Assembly (NCBI GenBank): GCA_030695205.1
Contig: JAUYTN010000061.1
Location: 1 to 64,000 of the forward strand
Reading direction: 5' to 3'
Length of the DNA stretch: 64,000 bases
Source of the DNA: Burkholderiaceae bacterium
Lineage (GTDB): Bacteria > Pseudomonadota > Gammaproteobacteria > Burkholderiales > Burkholderiaceae_C
Both the position numbers and the translations under genes were made by a program. The notes beneath the pieces were generated by a model. It ran no database searches, was not told where the DNA came from, and worked only from the letters and a program-made list of their open reading frames with translations. Shown in pieces: positions 25,645 through 34,633 of the stretch; the first letter of the stretch is position 1, and every line of letters begins with the position of its first letter.

Positions 25645-27369
25645 TCACGGGGTGGGGTTGTCAGGCAGGCTGTCAGGGTGGTGATCTTGGGGAGGGGTCT
25701 GGGGGCTGGCGTGGCGCTGGGCCTCTTGCTCCTGCAGGCTGCGCCACATCACCTTGCCGCTGGCGGACTTGGGCAGGGCTGCCACCAGCTCCACCACGCG
25801 GGGGGCCTTGTAGGGGGCCATGTGTTCGTGGGCCCAGGCCACGATGTCTTCGGGCTGGGTATGGCCCACGGCGTCCGCGCGCAGCACGACCATGGCCTTG
25901 ACCGTTTCGCCCCGGTGGGGATCCTTTATGCCAATCACACACGCTTCCTGAATGGCAGGGTGGTGGTGGAGCAGTCCCTCCACCTCGGCGGGCCAGACCT
26001 TGTATCCGGAGGCGTTGATCATCCGTTTGAGCCGGTCAGTCATGAAGAAGTAGCCCTCGTCATCGATGTGTCCCAGGTCGCCCGTGCGCAGGAAACGCTT
26101 GCCGTCCAGTGTCAGAAACGCCTGCTCGGTGGCGGCCGGTTGCCGCCAGTAGCCCCGCATTACCTGCGGGCCGTGCATCACGATTTCACCGGTCTCTCCC
26201 TGTGGCAGTTCTGCCAGGGTCGCCGGATCGACGATGCGCGCGTCCACATCAAACACCGGAATGCCCAGACACTGCCGCTTGGGGCGGTGCGGTGGGTTGA
26301 TATGGGTGGCTGCCATGGTTTCGGTCATGCCGTAGCCTTCGATGTAATCCACACCCGTGAGTGCCTTGAGTTGGGCATGCACGGCGGCTGGCATGGCCGC
26401 CCCACCGCCGCGCACGGCGTCCAGGCTGGACAGGTCGTGCCCCGACAACCGGGGGTTGGCCATGAAGTCGATCACCATGGTGGAGATGGCCTGCCACACA
26501 TTCACCCTGTGCCGGGCGATGCACACGGCGGCGGCCTCGCGGTCCCAGCGCGAGAGCAGCACGGTGGTGGCGCCCAGGTACAGCGGCCCGTGCAAGCCCC
26601 CGACCAGACCGGTCACGTGGAAGTAGGGCAGCACAGACAGGTACACGGTGTCGGGTGTGCGGCAGAACCAGTTGACGCCGCCGACCAGCGTGCTCATGCT
26701 GGTCCGGTGGGTGTGCATGCACCCCTTGGGCTGGCCGGTGGTGCCCGAGGTGTAGGGCATGGCACACAGGTCGTCCGGGCCGGTGGTGATGGGGCCTGGC
26801 ACGTGTCCGGCGGCCAGGGCGTCTGTCCACGCATGCAAGCCAGGTCCATGCAGCGGTTGGCCCGGGGCGGTCACGAACTCCGGGGCAGGTGGCTCTGGCT
26901 CGGGGGGCAGTGCATCGCTGTAGGTGGCCACCACGAGGTGGTTCAGTCCGTCGCTGCGCAGGGGCTCAAATTCCGGCAGCAGGTTCTGGGCGGTCACGGC
27001 CACGGTGGCACCGCTGTCGGTGAGGCAGTGGCGCAACTCGTCTGTGCGGTTCATGGGGTTGACGGGCACGACCACGGCATTGGCCCGGACGATGGCGTAA
27101 AACGCCACGGCCCACTGGGGACTGTTTTGCAAGCACAGCAACACGCGGTCCCCGCGCTGCACACCGCAGACCCGCTGCAGATAGCCCGCCAACTGCTCTG
27201 CCTGCAGACGGAACTGCGCAAACGTGAGCACGGCACCGTGGAAAACGATGAACGGCTTGTGGGGGTAGCGCGTGGCCGACACCTCGGCGTTGTGAAACAG
27301 ATGGGTCTCGGGCAGCGTCAGCTGGGTCGAGAGTCCGGGGGGCCAGTGGGCCAGGTGCAGCAGGTTCAA
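25645..27369 (-). CDS. AMP-forming acyl-CoA synthetase/ligase
   Basis: The enzyme activates a carboxylic acid with ATP and CoA. The P-loop PYTSGTTGQPKG, the motif GYGMTETMAA, TGDLGHIDDEGYFF and the C-terminal catalytic lysine in KSASGKVMW are present. Length is 574 residues from the chosen TTG start, which has GGAG five bases upstream and begins MNLLHLAHWP; the frame stays open upstream into the promoter region but without a good start. The divergent IclR regulator and two palindromes suggest substrate-responsive control. The acid is unknown; a medium-chain or aromatic acid would fit the family. Confidence 0.88.
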   Translation of the reverse strand: MNLLHLAHWPPGLSTQLTLPETHLFHNAEVSATRYPHKPFIVFHGAVLTFAQFRLQAEQLAGYLQRVCGVQRGDRVLLCLQNSPQWAVAFYAIVRANAVVVPVNPMNRTDELRHCLTDSGATVAVTAQNLLPEFEPLRSDGLNHLVVATYSDALPPEPEPPAPEFVTAPGQPLHGPGLHAWTDALAAGHVPGPITTGPDDLCAMPYTSGTTGQPKGCMHTHRTSMSTLVGGVNWFCRTPDTVYLSVLPYFHVTGLVGGLHGPLYLGATTVLLSRWDREAAAVCIARHRVNVWQAISTMVIDFMANPRLSGHDLSSLDAVRGGGAAMPAAVHAQLKALTGVDYIEGYGMTETMAATHINPPHRPKRQCLGIPVFDVDARIVDPATLAELPQGETGEIVMHGPQVMRGYWRQPAATEQAFLTLDGKRFLRTGDLGHIDDEGYFFMTDRLKRMINASGYKVWPAEVEGLLHHHPAIQEACVIGIKDPHRGETVKAMVVLRADAVGHTQPEDIVAWAHEHMAPYKAPRVVELVAALPKSASGKVMWRSLQEQEAQRHASPQTPPQDHHPDSLPDNPTP

Positions 27370-27391
27370 GGCGGCTCCATCGAAATGGCTG

Positions 27392-27412
27392 GTATTCCGC
27401 TCTCTGGAATAC
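27392..27412. promoter_or_regulatory. Palindrome, likely IclR-type operator near the ligase start
   Basis: Arms GTATTCC and GGAATAC are perfect and separated by seven bases. The site lies 23 bases upstream of the ligase TTG, where bound repressor would block transcription. Confidence 0.6.
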
Positions 27413-27521
27413 GTGGGGTGTGCGATCCAATGTACGGGTGATCCATCGGTGCTGTAAACAGCATCTAGGGAAATCCAGCATGCCCGCCTGTCACCTTGGT
27501 TGATCGATATTTTGTTGAGCG

Positions 27522-27550
27522 GAATATGCCCAGCACTTTGTGGCATATTC
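27522..27550. promoter_or_regulatory. Palindrome, likely IclR-type operator near the regulator start
   Basis: Perfect 9 bp arms GAATATGCC and GGCATATTC are separated by 11 bases. The GGAATA half-site is shared with the palindrome at 27392-27412. It lies about 40 bases before the iclR-family ATG, so autoregulation is likely. Confidence 0.6.
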
Positions 27551-27591
27551 TCCGGTCGTATTTCGCCAGGCAGAAAACAACAGGAGGCCCC

Positions 27592-28488
27592 ATGGGTCGA
27601 CGCCGCCAACACACATCAGCACCCTCACTGGTGCCGCCAGGCTTGTCCGATGCCCGTGGGCCCATTGCGCGGTCTGGCGTGGGTGCGGTGTCGCCGGGTG
27701 ACGTCGATGTCGCTCTGGACCGTCGCTTCATCACGGCGTTGGCCCGGGGTCTGGAGGTATTGCGCTGCTTTCGCCCGCAGGACCACTGGTTGGCGCACCA
27801 GGAGCTGGCCCGGCGCACGCGCTTGCCCCAGGCCACGGTGTCGCGTCTGACCTTCACACTGACCGCGCTGGGCTACCTGAAGCACCGGGCAGCCACCGGT
27901 GAGTACGCGCTCACCCCCGCCGTGCTGGCCTTGGGCTTCAGTGTGTTGTCCAACTTCGAGTTGGGGAGGATTGCCCGGCCGTTCATGGCAGATCTGGTCG
28001 AGCATTCGCAGGCCGCTGTGTCGCTGGGGGTGCGCCATGGATCGTCCATGGTGTACGTGGCGCATTGCCGGGGCACGGCGCGCATCATCCTTGGGGTGGA
28101 TGTGGGGGCGCGGATTCCACTCGCGGACACCGCCATGGGGCGCGCGTGGTGGTGCACCGCCGCGCCCGGCATGCGCACTTCGGTGGCGCGTTTGCTGGAG
28201 GCCGAGGAACCCGCGCGCTGGCCTCAGCGCCTGGCCCGTCTGGAACAGGCACAGGCGGAGTACGCGCTCAAGGGTTTTGTCAGTGCGGAGTCGGAGTGGG
28301 AGTCTGAGGTGTCCGCCGTGGGGGTGGGGCTGAACCTGGGAGATGGCCGCGAGCCCTTGTCCATGACCTTGGGTGGGCCATCGGTGCGGCTGCGTGGTGA
28401 CCTGCTGCACCAGGACTTCGGCCCGGCCCTGGTGCGCACCGGGCGTGCCGTGGTGGCCATGGTCCAGGCTGGCGCCTGGCGGGATTGA
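27592..28488 (+). CDS. IclR-family transcriptional regulator
   Basis: The 298-residue regulator has a winged helix-turn-helix (LAHQELARRTRLPQATVSRL, about residues 85-110) and an IclR effector domain. It starts with a non-conserved tail of about 45 residues. The ATG has a strong AGGAGG site, which rules out longer frames. It is divergent from the acyl-CoA synthetase-like gene, with the two palindromes between them. It probably responds to the acid or CoA ester of that pathway. Confidence 0.9.
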   Translation: MGRRRQHTSAPSLVPPGLSDARGPIARSGVGAVSPGDVDVALDRRFITALARGLEVLRCFRPQDHWLAHQELARRTRLPQATVSRLTFTLTALGYLKHRAATGEYALTPAVLALGFSVLSNFELGRIARPFMADLVEHSQAAVSLGVRHGSSMVYVAHCRGTARIILGVDVGARIPLADTAMGRAWWCTAAPGMRTSVARLLEAEEPARWPQRLARLEQAQAEYALKGFVSAESEWESEVSAVGVGLNLGDGREPLSMTLGGPSVRLRGDLLHQDFGPALVRTGRAVVAMVQAGAWRD

Positions 28489-28528
28489 GGCGTGCGGGGG
28501 CGCCCCCGCTGCCGTTGCGGGGGATGTG

Positions 28529-28909
28529 TCAGCCGAACGACGGCAACTCGGGCTTGACCACCGGTTTGCCAGCAGCGACCCACGCGTCGTAGCCCCCGGC
28601 GATGGAGACCACGTTCAGGTAGCCCATGGCCTGCATGCTGGCCGCCGACAGCGCCGCCCGTCCGCTGGTTTTGCAGTACAGCACCACGGCCAGGTCGCGC
28701 CGCTCCAACGCGGGGTTGCCCGCGAGCTTGAACTCCAGCAATCCCCGGGGCAGGTTGACCGCACCTTGCAGGTGGCCCGCGGCGTATTCGTCGGGCTCGC
28801 GCACGTCGATCACGACATCGGCGCTGGCCAGTGCGCGGTCAGCGTCGGTCAGCGGGATTTCTCGGGTGTGTGCCTTGGCGGCCATGACGAGGTCCATTGC
28901 AGATTTCAT
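28529..28909 (-). CDS. Single-domain rhodanese-like sulfurtransferase
   Basis: A 126-residue cytoplasmic protein with one rhodanese domain: VIDVREPDEYAAGHL and the active-site loop CKTSGRAA, whose cysteine would carry persulfide. The loop fits PspE/GlpE-type enzymes. It converges with the iclR-family gene. Upstream lies a repeat copy and the broken methyltransferase gene, so its original promoter context may have changed. Confidence 0.9.
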   Translation of the reverse strand: MKSAMDLVMAAKAHTREIPLTDADRALASADVVIDVREPDEYAAGHLQGAVNLPRGLLEFKLAGNPALERRDLAVVLYCKTSGRAALSAASMQAMGYLNVVSIAGGYDAWVAAGKPVVKPELPSFG

Positions 28910-28931
28910 GGGGAAGTCCTTGTTAAAAAAA

Positions 28932-28977
28932 TAGCTAACTATTGTTTAAATATATGCGATAGAGCCTGTTTTTATTT
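28932..28977 (+). repeat. Dispersed 46 bp repeat, copy C
   Basis: It begins TAGCTAACTATTG, has the degenerate core TATGCG after 16 bases and ends in TTTTTATTT. It covers the end of the broken methyltransferase frame and the region just upstream of the rhodanese gene. Confidence 0.65.
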
Positions 28978-28993
28978 AAAAAACAGAAGCGAC

Positions 28994-29029
28994 GCTGTTG
29001 GAGCTGTTGGAGCTGTTGGAGCTGTCGGA
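28994..29029. repeat. Tandem repeat, four 9-base units
   Basis: The unit GCTGTTGGA occurs three times, then once as GCTGTCGGA. It encodes the PTAPTAPTAPTA tail of the broken methyltransferase frame and probably marks the deletion of its 3' half. Confidence 0.85.
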
Positions 29030-29217
29030 GCGGGTAGGGCGTCGGTGGGCGATGTGGCGGGTGACATGGGCCAGGCCCTGGTGGCCAGGGCCTGCGCCTT
29101 GGCCAGCCCCACGGCCGACGAATCCACGGCATGCACGCGGTGGCCCTGGCTTGCCAGCCACACGCTGTTGCGTCCTTCTCCGTCACCGGGCAGCAACACC
29201 AGGCTACCAGGCGCTAG

Positions 29218-29378
29218 CAGCCTGTCGGACTTTCGGAGCCATCGGCTGCAATCCGACCGCAGCGGCCCATTTTTCACCGTCTTTTTGTCCCATAGCCAGG
29301 CTATGGGGCTGCAAAGCCGGCAAAAACTGGTCTCGCTGGGGCCGGATTTCGCTTCGATGCCGAAAGTCCGACAGGCTG
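29218..29378. mobile_element. 161 bp MITE with 19 bp terminal inverted repeats and CTAG duplication
   Basis: The ends CAGCCTGTCGGACTTTCGG and its exact reverse complement are 161 bases apart. CTAG stands on both sides (29214-29217 and 29379-29382) and fits a 4-base target duplication. An internal palindrome with ATAGCCAGGCTAT lies near the centre. There is no transposase, so it must be moved in trans. Element plus duplication is 165 bases, a multiple of three, and keeps the host frame open. Confidence 0.85.
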
Positions 29379-29481
29379 CTAGCCGGTGGGCCTGCCCGAG
29401 CAGGTAGCGGTTGGGGGCGGTGCCGTACTTGTAGCCCGGTGCGGTGTAGTGTTGGTCCCAGAAGTTCATTGTGTGTATCGA

Positions 29482-29526
29482 TAGCTGCTCAGCCAGGTGA
29501 GTAAAGCGCTTCAGGCACGTTTAATG
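29482..29526 (+). repeat. Dispersed 45 bp repeat, copy D
   Basis: It begins TAGCTGCTCAGCC, has AAAGCG after 16 bases, AGGC four bases later, and ends in GTTTAATG. It lies between the broken methyltransferase start and the DUF3422 stop. Confidence 0.7.
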
Positions 29527-29534
29527 ATAAAAAA

Positions 29535-30899
29535 TCAGTGCCCGGTATGCAGCTTCTGGTGAATGCGTTGGGTGGTGCGCCACACCGCCCACAGCACCAG
29601 CGGAATGGCGGCACCCGCGGCCATTTCGGGGTTGATGGGGGCGCCAGCCGCCTTGGCCGCTTTGCCCAGGTACAGCAGCAAACTCACCACATAGTAAGAG
29701 ATGGCAGCGATCGACAGCCCCTCCACTGTGGACTGCAGCCGCAGCTGCAGCTCCTGGCCTTTGGTGAGTTTTTCCAGCAACAACTGGTTCTGGGTCTCGG
29801 TGGCAATGTCCACGCGGGTGCGCAGCAGCGCGGTGGCCCGGGTGATGCGTTCGGACAAGGTGCTCAGCCGGCGGGCGGTGGCGCTCACCGTGGCCATGGC
29901 GGGTGAGAGGCGCCGGTTCATGAATTCGCCAATCGTTTGTGTGCCTGGAATGGCGCGTTCGCGCAGCTCGGCAATGCGCTGGCCCACGATGCCGTGGTAG
30001 GCCTCGGTGGCTGCAAAGCGGTAGGCGTGGCTGGCGGTGGCCTGCTCGACGCGGGCGGCGAGTGTTGCCAGGTGGTTGAGCAGCTCGGGGTCGGACCCAT
30101 TGCCGTGTTCAATTTGGGCGGTGATGTCGGCCAACTCCTGCTCGGTGGTGGTCAGCGTGGGCATCAGTGCCTTGGCCACAGGCAGTCCGCGCAGGGCCAT
30201 GAGGCGGTAGGTTTCCAGCTCCAGCAGCCGTTGGGAAATGCGGCCCGCCCGCGTATCGGTGGTGCCGGCCGGTGCAATGACCAGCATGCGCTCAAAGCCG
30301 CTGTCGCGCAGCGCAAAGTCGGTCAGCGCCCACGAGTGGCCGTTGTTGCCCATCACCGACGCCACCAGGGTGTGGTCGCCCAGCCAGTGCCGTGCTTGCG
30401 CCAGGGTGGCGTCGGGAGTGGTCAGGTCGCCGTGCAACATCGCCAGCTTGACGGCCACCATGGTCTGGCCTGGTATGCGGCTCAGCCACTCGGGTGGCAG
30501 GGTCAGGGCGGACAGAAGCTCCGGGTCGCTTGCACCAAGCAAGGCGCGTTCCGGTAGAGGCTGCACGATGGAATAGCGGCTGAACTCGCTGTGGCGCTCC
30601 CACTTCACGGTGTGGTCGGCAAACCGCAGGCGCAGGAAGTTGTCGGCCATGTCCTCGGGGGTCAGATGCCCTTGCTGCGGCAGCTGGCGCAGGTGTTCGC
30701 ACTCGGCCTCTCGGGTGACTCCATCGTTGAGCACCGCCACATAGATGACCAGCGCGGGCAGGCGTATGCGCGCCGACGGGCGGGCATGGACCTCGTTGTG
30801 CAGTGCGTCTCTCCCCGGCGCGCTGCTGGGCAAGTGGGGCGCTGGGCTGGGCGGGTCTGCTGCCAGGGCCGATGAGCGGGTGGGTGTGTTGTTGTCCAT
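29535..30899 (-). CDS. DUF3422 family membrane-anchored protein
   Basis: The 454-residue protein carries the DUF3422 signature HNEVHARPSARIRLP near its start. It has a long helical middle (about 290-390) and two C-terminal helices (GLSIAAISYYVVSLLLYLG and MAAGAAIPLVLWAVW), so it is probably an inner-membrane protein with a large cytoplasmic part. The C-terminal arrangement resembles CorA-like proteins only loosely. Function is unknown. The start MDNNTPTRSS has a weak ribosome site; the family begins near here. Confidence 0.82.
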   Translation of the reverse strand: MDNNTPTRSSALAADPPSPAPHLPSSAPGRDALHNEVHARPSARIRLPALVIYVAVLNDGVTREAECEHLRQLPQQGHLTPEDMADNFLRLRFADHTVKWERHSEFSRYSIVQPLPERALLGASDPELLSALTLPPEWLSRIPGQTMVAVKLAMLHGDLTTPDATLAQARHWLGDHTLVASVMGNNGHSWALTDFALRDSGFERMLVIAPAGTTDTRAGRISQRLLELETYRLMALRGLPVAKALMPTLTTTEQELADITAQIEHGNGSDPELLNHLATLAARVEQATASHAYRFAATEAYHGIVGQRIAELRERAIPGTQTIGEFMNRRLSPAMATVSATARRLSTLSERITRATALLRTRVDIATETQNQLLLEKLTKGQELQLRLQSTVEGLSIAAISYYVVSLLLYLGKAAKAAGAPINPEMAAGAAIPLVLWAVWRTTQRIHQKLHTGH

Positions 30900-31215
30900 A
30901 CATCGGTGGGCGCTGTGGCGCTGGTCTGGGTCGTGATCGTGGGGCGGCGGTGGTGTGCGGGGTCGACCAGGTGGCAGGGGGCTCCACCGAACCCGTGTGG
31001 TACCACCCTCGGACGGTCTGCTCCGCCGATTGTCTCCCGCTTTTGGGATGGAATATGTGTGTTTGCGCATGCGCTGCCACAGTTGGTGGCTGTGCAATCC
31101 CGCGATCAGCACCAGATTTGCCCCGCTGTTCTAAAGATTGGATGCGGTCGGCCGATAGTCCTTGCGTAAAGGTGTCTGTGCGCACATGCCAGGCATCCAT
31201 CAGAGGAGTGCTGTC
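30900..31215. other. 316-base intergenic region
   Basis: The region separates the DUF3422 gene and the divergent plus-strand gene at 31216. It should hold both promoters. A short palindrome GTGGTACCAC lies near 30999. I see no convincing small gene, terminator or promoter box. Confidence 0.5.
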
Positions 31216-31842
31216 ATGTTGTCTCTGCCAAGCGTCAATTCCACGCCAAGTGTGGTGTCGCGGCCCGTGTTGATGGTCGATGCAGCGTTGCGCCCTGCGG
31301 CCGCCGCACGCGTCATCGAGCCCACCACGGCCATCAGCAAGGAGCGCTCCCGGGTCGAGACCCGCTCACCGGAGGGGCTGGCCAAGCCCGTGGTGCAGGG
31401 GCCAGCCGCACCTGCCCCTCGACCGGCCGCCCAGGCGCAGGCGCAGGCTCAGGTGCAGTCCCCCACCTACGGGGTGACGCGCTCGCGGCCGTCGCTGCCG
31501 CCGCAGGCGGAGCCTACGCCGGTGCAAAAGGCGGTAGAGACCCAGATCAAGGAGCTGTTTGGTGCTGTGTGGAAGGCCAGTGGCAAGGCGGTGGACTTTT
31601 TGCTGGGCAGGCCAGAGCCCACGCCGGCCCAGGTGGCGGCCGCACAGGAGCCCATGAGTGCCATCATGTGGAGCCTGACAGCGGCACCAGGGTCTCGGTT
31701 CAGCCAGGCCGCTTTGGCGGCCCAAACCACTCCCGCACCCTCTCAGACGCCCGAGCGTGTGGTGGAGCTGTATTCCCCCAAGGGCACGTCAGAACTCCCC
31801 TCACCCACCAGCCGTGGTCAGTTGCTGGACGTCCAGGCCTGA
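31216..31842 (+). CDS. Unrecognised Ala/Pro/Gln-rich protein
   Basis: A 208-residue frame starts at ATG 31216 with AGAGGAG eight bases upstream. The product is low in complexity, with AQAQAQAQVQ near residue 80 and many Pro-Ala pairs. One more ordered segment, KAVETQIKELFGAVWKASGK, could be an amphipathic helix. There is no signal peptide or membrane segment. It lies next to cheB in convergent orientation. I do not recognise it, and a chemotaxis or flagellar accessory role is only a guess from position. Confidence 0.55.
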   Translation: MLSLPSVNSTPSVVSRPVLMVDAALRPAAAARVIEPTTAISKERSRVETRSPEGLAKPVVQGPAAPAPRPAAQAQAQAQVQSPTYGVTRSRPSLPPQAEPTPVQKAVETQIKELFGAVWKASGKAVDFLLGRPEPTPAQVAAAQEPMSAIMWSLTAAPGSRFSQAALAAQTTPAPSQTPERVVELYSPKGTSELPSPTSRGQLLDVQA

Positions 31843-31893
31843 ACATTCAGCGCGCCGCTCGCTGCTGGCCGCGCTGTGGTTGGTGCCCGCGTT

Positions 31894-33015
31894 TCAGATT
31901 CGGTGACGAACACCTGAACTGCCAATCGATAGCCGCTCGATGACCGCAGCCGCAATTTGCTTCAGGGGCAGTACCGCATGGGCCGCTCCCGCTTGTATGG
32001 CCATGCGCGGCATACCAAACACCACACAACTCGTTTCGTCCTGGCAGATGTTGTAGCTGCCCGCATCGCGCATGTCCTTCATGGCCTGCGCGCCGTCGCC
32101 ACCCATACCGGTCAGCATCACGCCAACGGCGTTGGCCCCGAGCACCTGGGCCGCTGACTTGAACAGCACCTCCACCGATGGTTTGTGTCGGTTCACGGGT
32201 TCGGTGTCCTCCACCACTGCCACATAGTTGGAGCCGCTGCGGTCTATCCGGAACTGCCGCCCACCCGGTGCCACATAGGCGTGCCCCGGCAGGATGCGCT
32301 CGCCGTGGGTGGCCTCTTTCACGCGGATGCGGCACAGCGAGTCCAACCTGGCCGCAAAGCTGGTGGTAAAGCCGGGCGGCATGTGCTGGGTGATGACGAT
32401 GGCGGGTGCGTCGGCGGGCAGCGGCATCAGCACCTCTTTGATGGCCTCCGTGCCGCCGGTGGATGCGCCAATGCAAATGACTTTTTCGGTAGACAAACGG
32501 CCAGGTTGGTAGCGTGGAACAGGTGGCGCAGGTTCGGAGCGGGGAGCTGCTTTGTTTGTCCCAGTGAGGACTGGCGGCCGTGTGGCCGATGCTGGAGCCG
32601 CTTGCCGGCCCACATGGGCCACCGACGCTGCCCGGATTTTTTCGACGATGTCGCCCGACAGGTCTTTGAGCCCGGAGGACACGCCGATCCGGGGCTTGGC
32701 CACAAAGTCCACTGCACCCATCTCCAGAGCCCGCAGGGTGATGTCTGCGCCGCGTTCCGTCAGCGTGGACACCATGACCACCGGCATGGGGCGCAAGCGC
32801 ATGAGCCGAGACAGGAAGTCCAGCCCGTCCATGCGGGGCATTTCCACATCCAGCGTGATGACGTCCGGGTTGAGCTCGCGAATCATTTCGCGGGCCACCA
32901 GGGGGTCGTTGGCCGCTCCGACACACACCATGTCTGGCTGCTGGTTGATGATTTCGGCGAGCAGGCTTCTGACCAATGCAGAGTCGTCAACAACCACTAC
33001 CCGTATCTTTGCCAT
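31894..33015 (-). CDS. cheB: Chemotaxis methylesterase CheB
   Basis: CheB (373 residues) removes methyl groups from chemoreceptors. The receiver domain has VDDSALVRS with Asp10-11 and the phospho-acceptor Asp56 in [11 protein letters not shown]. The C-terminal esterase shows the triad serine in [10 protein letters not shown], histidine in QHMPPGF and aspartate in [10 protein letters not shown]. It is the last gene of the cheZ-like/cheY/cheA/cheR/cheD/cheB series, 18 bases after cheD. Confidence 0.96.
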   Translation of the reverse strand: MAKIRVVVVDDSALVRSLLAEIINQQPDMVCVGAANDPLVAREMIRELNPDVITLDVEMPRMDGLDFLSRLMRLRPMPVVMVSTLTERGADITLRALEMGAVDFVAKPRIGVSSGLKDLSGDIVEKIRAASVAHVGRQAAPASATRPPVLTGTNKAAPRSEPAPPVPRYQPGRLSTEKVICIGASTGGTEAIKEVLMPLPADAPAIVITQHMPPGFTTSFAARLDSLCRIRVKEATHGERILPGHAYVAPGGRQFRIDRSGSNYVAVVEDTEPVNRHKPSVEVLFKSAAQVLGANAVGVMLTGMGGDGAQAMKDMRDAGSYNICQDETSCVVFGMPRMAIQAGAAHAVLPLKQIAAAVIERLSIGSSGVRHRI

Positions 33016-33033
33016 GGTGGAAAAAATCCTTTG

Positions 33034-33738
33034 CTAAAACAGATCGACCGAGCCACCGGCGGTGCGCTTGGCCAACACCGCCGCATTGCCTTTGCGCTCG
33101 GTGGTTTCCAGCGATTCGGGGTGGGAGTGGGCCAGTTTTTTGACCATGGCCTTGCCCGTGGTCGGGAAAAAAACCACTTTGCGAGGGTATATGTCCAGCA
33201 CGTCTTTGGAGACCACGCTGATGCGCTCGGTGTGCAGGTAGTCCAGCACAAAGCGGGTGTTGCGCTCGCCCACGTTCATGGTGGTGAAGCCTGCCATGAC
33301 CTGCCCCCCGCCAAACACCTTGGCCTGCATGGACTCACGCCGGGCGCCGAGTTTGAGCATTTCATTGATCAGCAACTCCATGGCGTATGAGCCATAGCGG
33401 CCTGAGGCGTCGCTGCTGTCGCCTTCAGGCAGCATGAAGTGGTTCATGCCACCGACGCCAGAGCGGCTGTCCCACAGACATGCCGCAATGCACGAGCCCA
33501 GCACCGTCATGATCACGATGTCTTCGTTGGTGACAAAGTACTCACCCGGCAGGACTTTGACCGCATCGGACTGAAAGTGGTGGTCAAAGAAGAAGAACGA
33601 TGCTTCGCCCGGCTTGCGTGCGCGGGTTCTGAGCGTGTACAGCGAGTCGCTCTTCTGAAGCCCCGAGCCAGCCGCTGCCCCCGTTGGGCGCGCCACCACT
33701 GCCTGACCCAGGTTGCCTGGTGGGTTATATCCGCTCAT
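33034..33738 (-). CDS. cheD: Chemoreceptor glutamine deamidase CheD
   Basis: CheD (234 residues) deamidates receptor glutamines. The catalytic cysteine in LGSCIAACLWD, histidine in GGMNHFMLPEG and a threonine in the later conserved part are present. An N-terminal tail of about 55 residues precedes the family domain. The C-terminus ends SVDLF, much like the SIELF end of the CheZ-like protein encoded upstream. The gene overlaps the end of cheR by 14 bases. Confidence 0.93.
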   Translation of the reverse strand: MSGYNPPGNLGQAVVARPTGAAAGSGLQKSDSLYTLRTRARKPGEASFFFFDHHFQSDAVKVLPGEYFVTNEDIVIMTVLGSCIAACLWDSRSGVGGMNHFMLPEGDSSDASGRYGSYAMELLINEMLKLGARRESMQAKVFGGGQVMAGFTTMNVGERNTRFVLDYLHTERISVVSKDVLDIYPRKVVFFPTTGKAMVKKLAHSHPESLETTERKGNAAVLAKRTAGGSVDLF

Positions 33739-34579
33739 AAACCGTCTTCCCCCGCAAGGTGAACAGGGTCTTGGCGTCTGTGAAATTTTCGGCATGCCCC
33801 ACAAAGAGCATGCCCCCAGGCCTCATGGTGCGGTGGATGCGCTCCAGCACCCGGCGCTGGGTGGCGGCGTCAAAGTAGATCATCACATTGCGGCAAAACA
33901 CCACATCCAGTGGCTCCCGAAACGGCCAGTTGTCCTGGATCAGGTTGACGGTAAAGAACTCCATGTGTTTTTGGAGCTCGGGCTTGACCCGGATGTAGCC
34001 GCTGTTCTTCCCCTTGCCCTTCAGGAAGTGCTTGCGAAGCTGCTCGGGCGTGAGCCCTTTGGTGTTTTCGGCTTTGTAAATCCCGGCGGCGGCGGCGGCC
34101 AGTACTTTGGTGTCGATGTCGCTGCATTGCAGCGTAAAGCGCGCATTCGCCCCCAGGGTGTCGGCCAGGGTCATGGCCAGCGAATACGGCTCCTCGCCAG
34201 TGGATGCGGCGCTGCACCAGACACGGGGGCTGGCGCCGGGCCCCATGGAGCGAAGGAAGTCCGCCAGGATGGAGAAGTGGTGCTGCTCCCGGAAAAATGC
34301 TGTCAGGTTGGTGGTGAGCGCGTTGATGAACTCCTGCCACTCCGAGCCATCGTGGTGCTCCAGCCAATCGAGGTAGGACTTGAAGCTCTCATGCCCGGTG
34401 TCGCGCAGCCGCCGGGAGATGCGGCTGTACACCATGGCATGTTTGCCGTCGTGCAGGCTGATGCCTGCTCGCTGGTAAATCAGGGCCTTGATGCGTGCGA
34501 AATCCTGGTCGCTCCAAATGAACTCCCGCCCCTGAGAGATCGGGCCGTTGTCATCGGAGGCATGGGTGGGGCGGCTCAT
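33725..34579 (-). CDS. cheR: Chemoreceptor methyltransferase CheR
   Basis: CheR (284 residues) methylates chemoreceptor glutamates with SAM. The N-terminal helical domain (FARIKALIYQRAGISLHDGKH) and the catalytic domain with WCSAASTGEEPYSLAM and VVFCRNVMIYFD are clear. The frame ends YERI, overlapping the cheD start. It lies between cheA and cheD. Confidence 0.96.
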   Translation of the reverse strand: MSRPTHASDDNGPISQGREFIWSDQDFARIKALIYQRAGISLHDGKHAMVYSRISRRLRDTGHESFKSYLDWLEHHDGSEWQEFINALTTNLTAFFREQHHFSILADFLRSMGPGASPRVWCSAASTGEEPYSLAMTLADTLGANARFTLQCSDIDTKVLAAAAAGIYKAENTKGLTPEQLRKHFLKGKGKNSGYIRVKPELQKHMEFFTVNLIQDNWPFREPLDVVFCRNVMIYFDAATQRRVLERIHRTMRPGGMLFVGHAENFTDAKTLFTLRGKTVYERI

Positions 34580-34633
34580 CGCGCGAACGTCCGCCTCACG
34601 GCCAAGGCTGCCATGGTGTGCGGTGTGGCTGCA

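Larger units (their letters stand above)
28972..29469 (-). pseudogene. Broken class I methyltransferase gene (MITE insertion, lost 3' half)
   Basis: The N-terminus MNFWDQHYTAPGYKYGTAPN and the SAM-binding motif LLPGDGEGRNSVWLASQGH identify a SAM-dependent methyltransferase of the TehB-like group. The frame is interrupted after HRLA by 55 extra codons that are exactly the MITE at 29218-29378 plus its target duplication; without them the sequence reads HRLAPGSLVLLPGD. After AVGLAKAQAL the normal fold is lost and the frame runs through a 9-base tandem repeat and a dispersed repeat to a stop. The product would be 165 residues, too short for the fold, so I treat the gene as decayed. Confidence 0.8.

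Noticed and set aside
25582-27441. Plus-strand frame of 619 codons opposite the acyl-CoA synthetase-like gene
   Set aside because: No domain features, His/Gly-rich composition, and the opposite strand has a complete enzyme.
28497-28515. GC palindrome after the IclR gene as a terminator
   Set aside because: No T-run follows on either strand.
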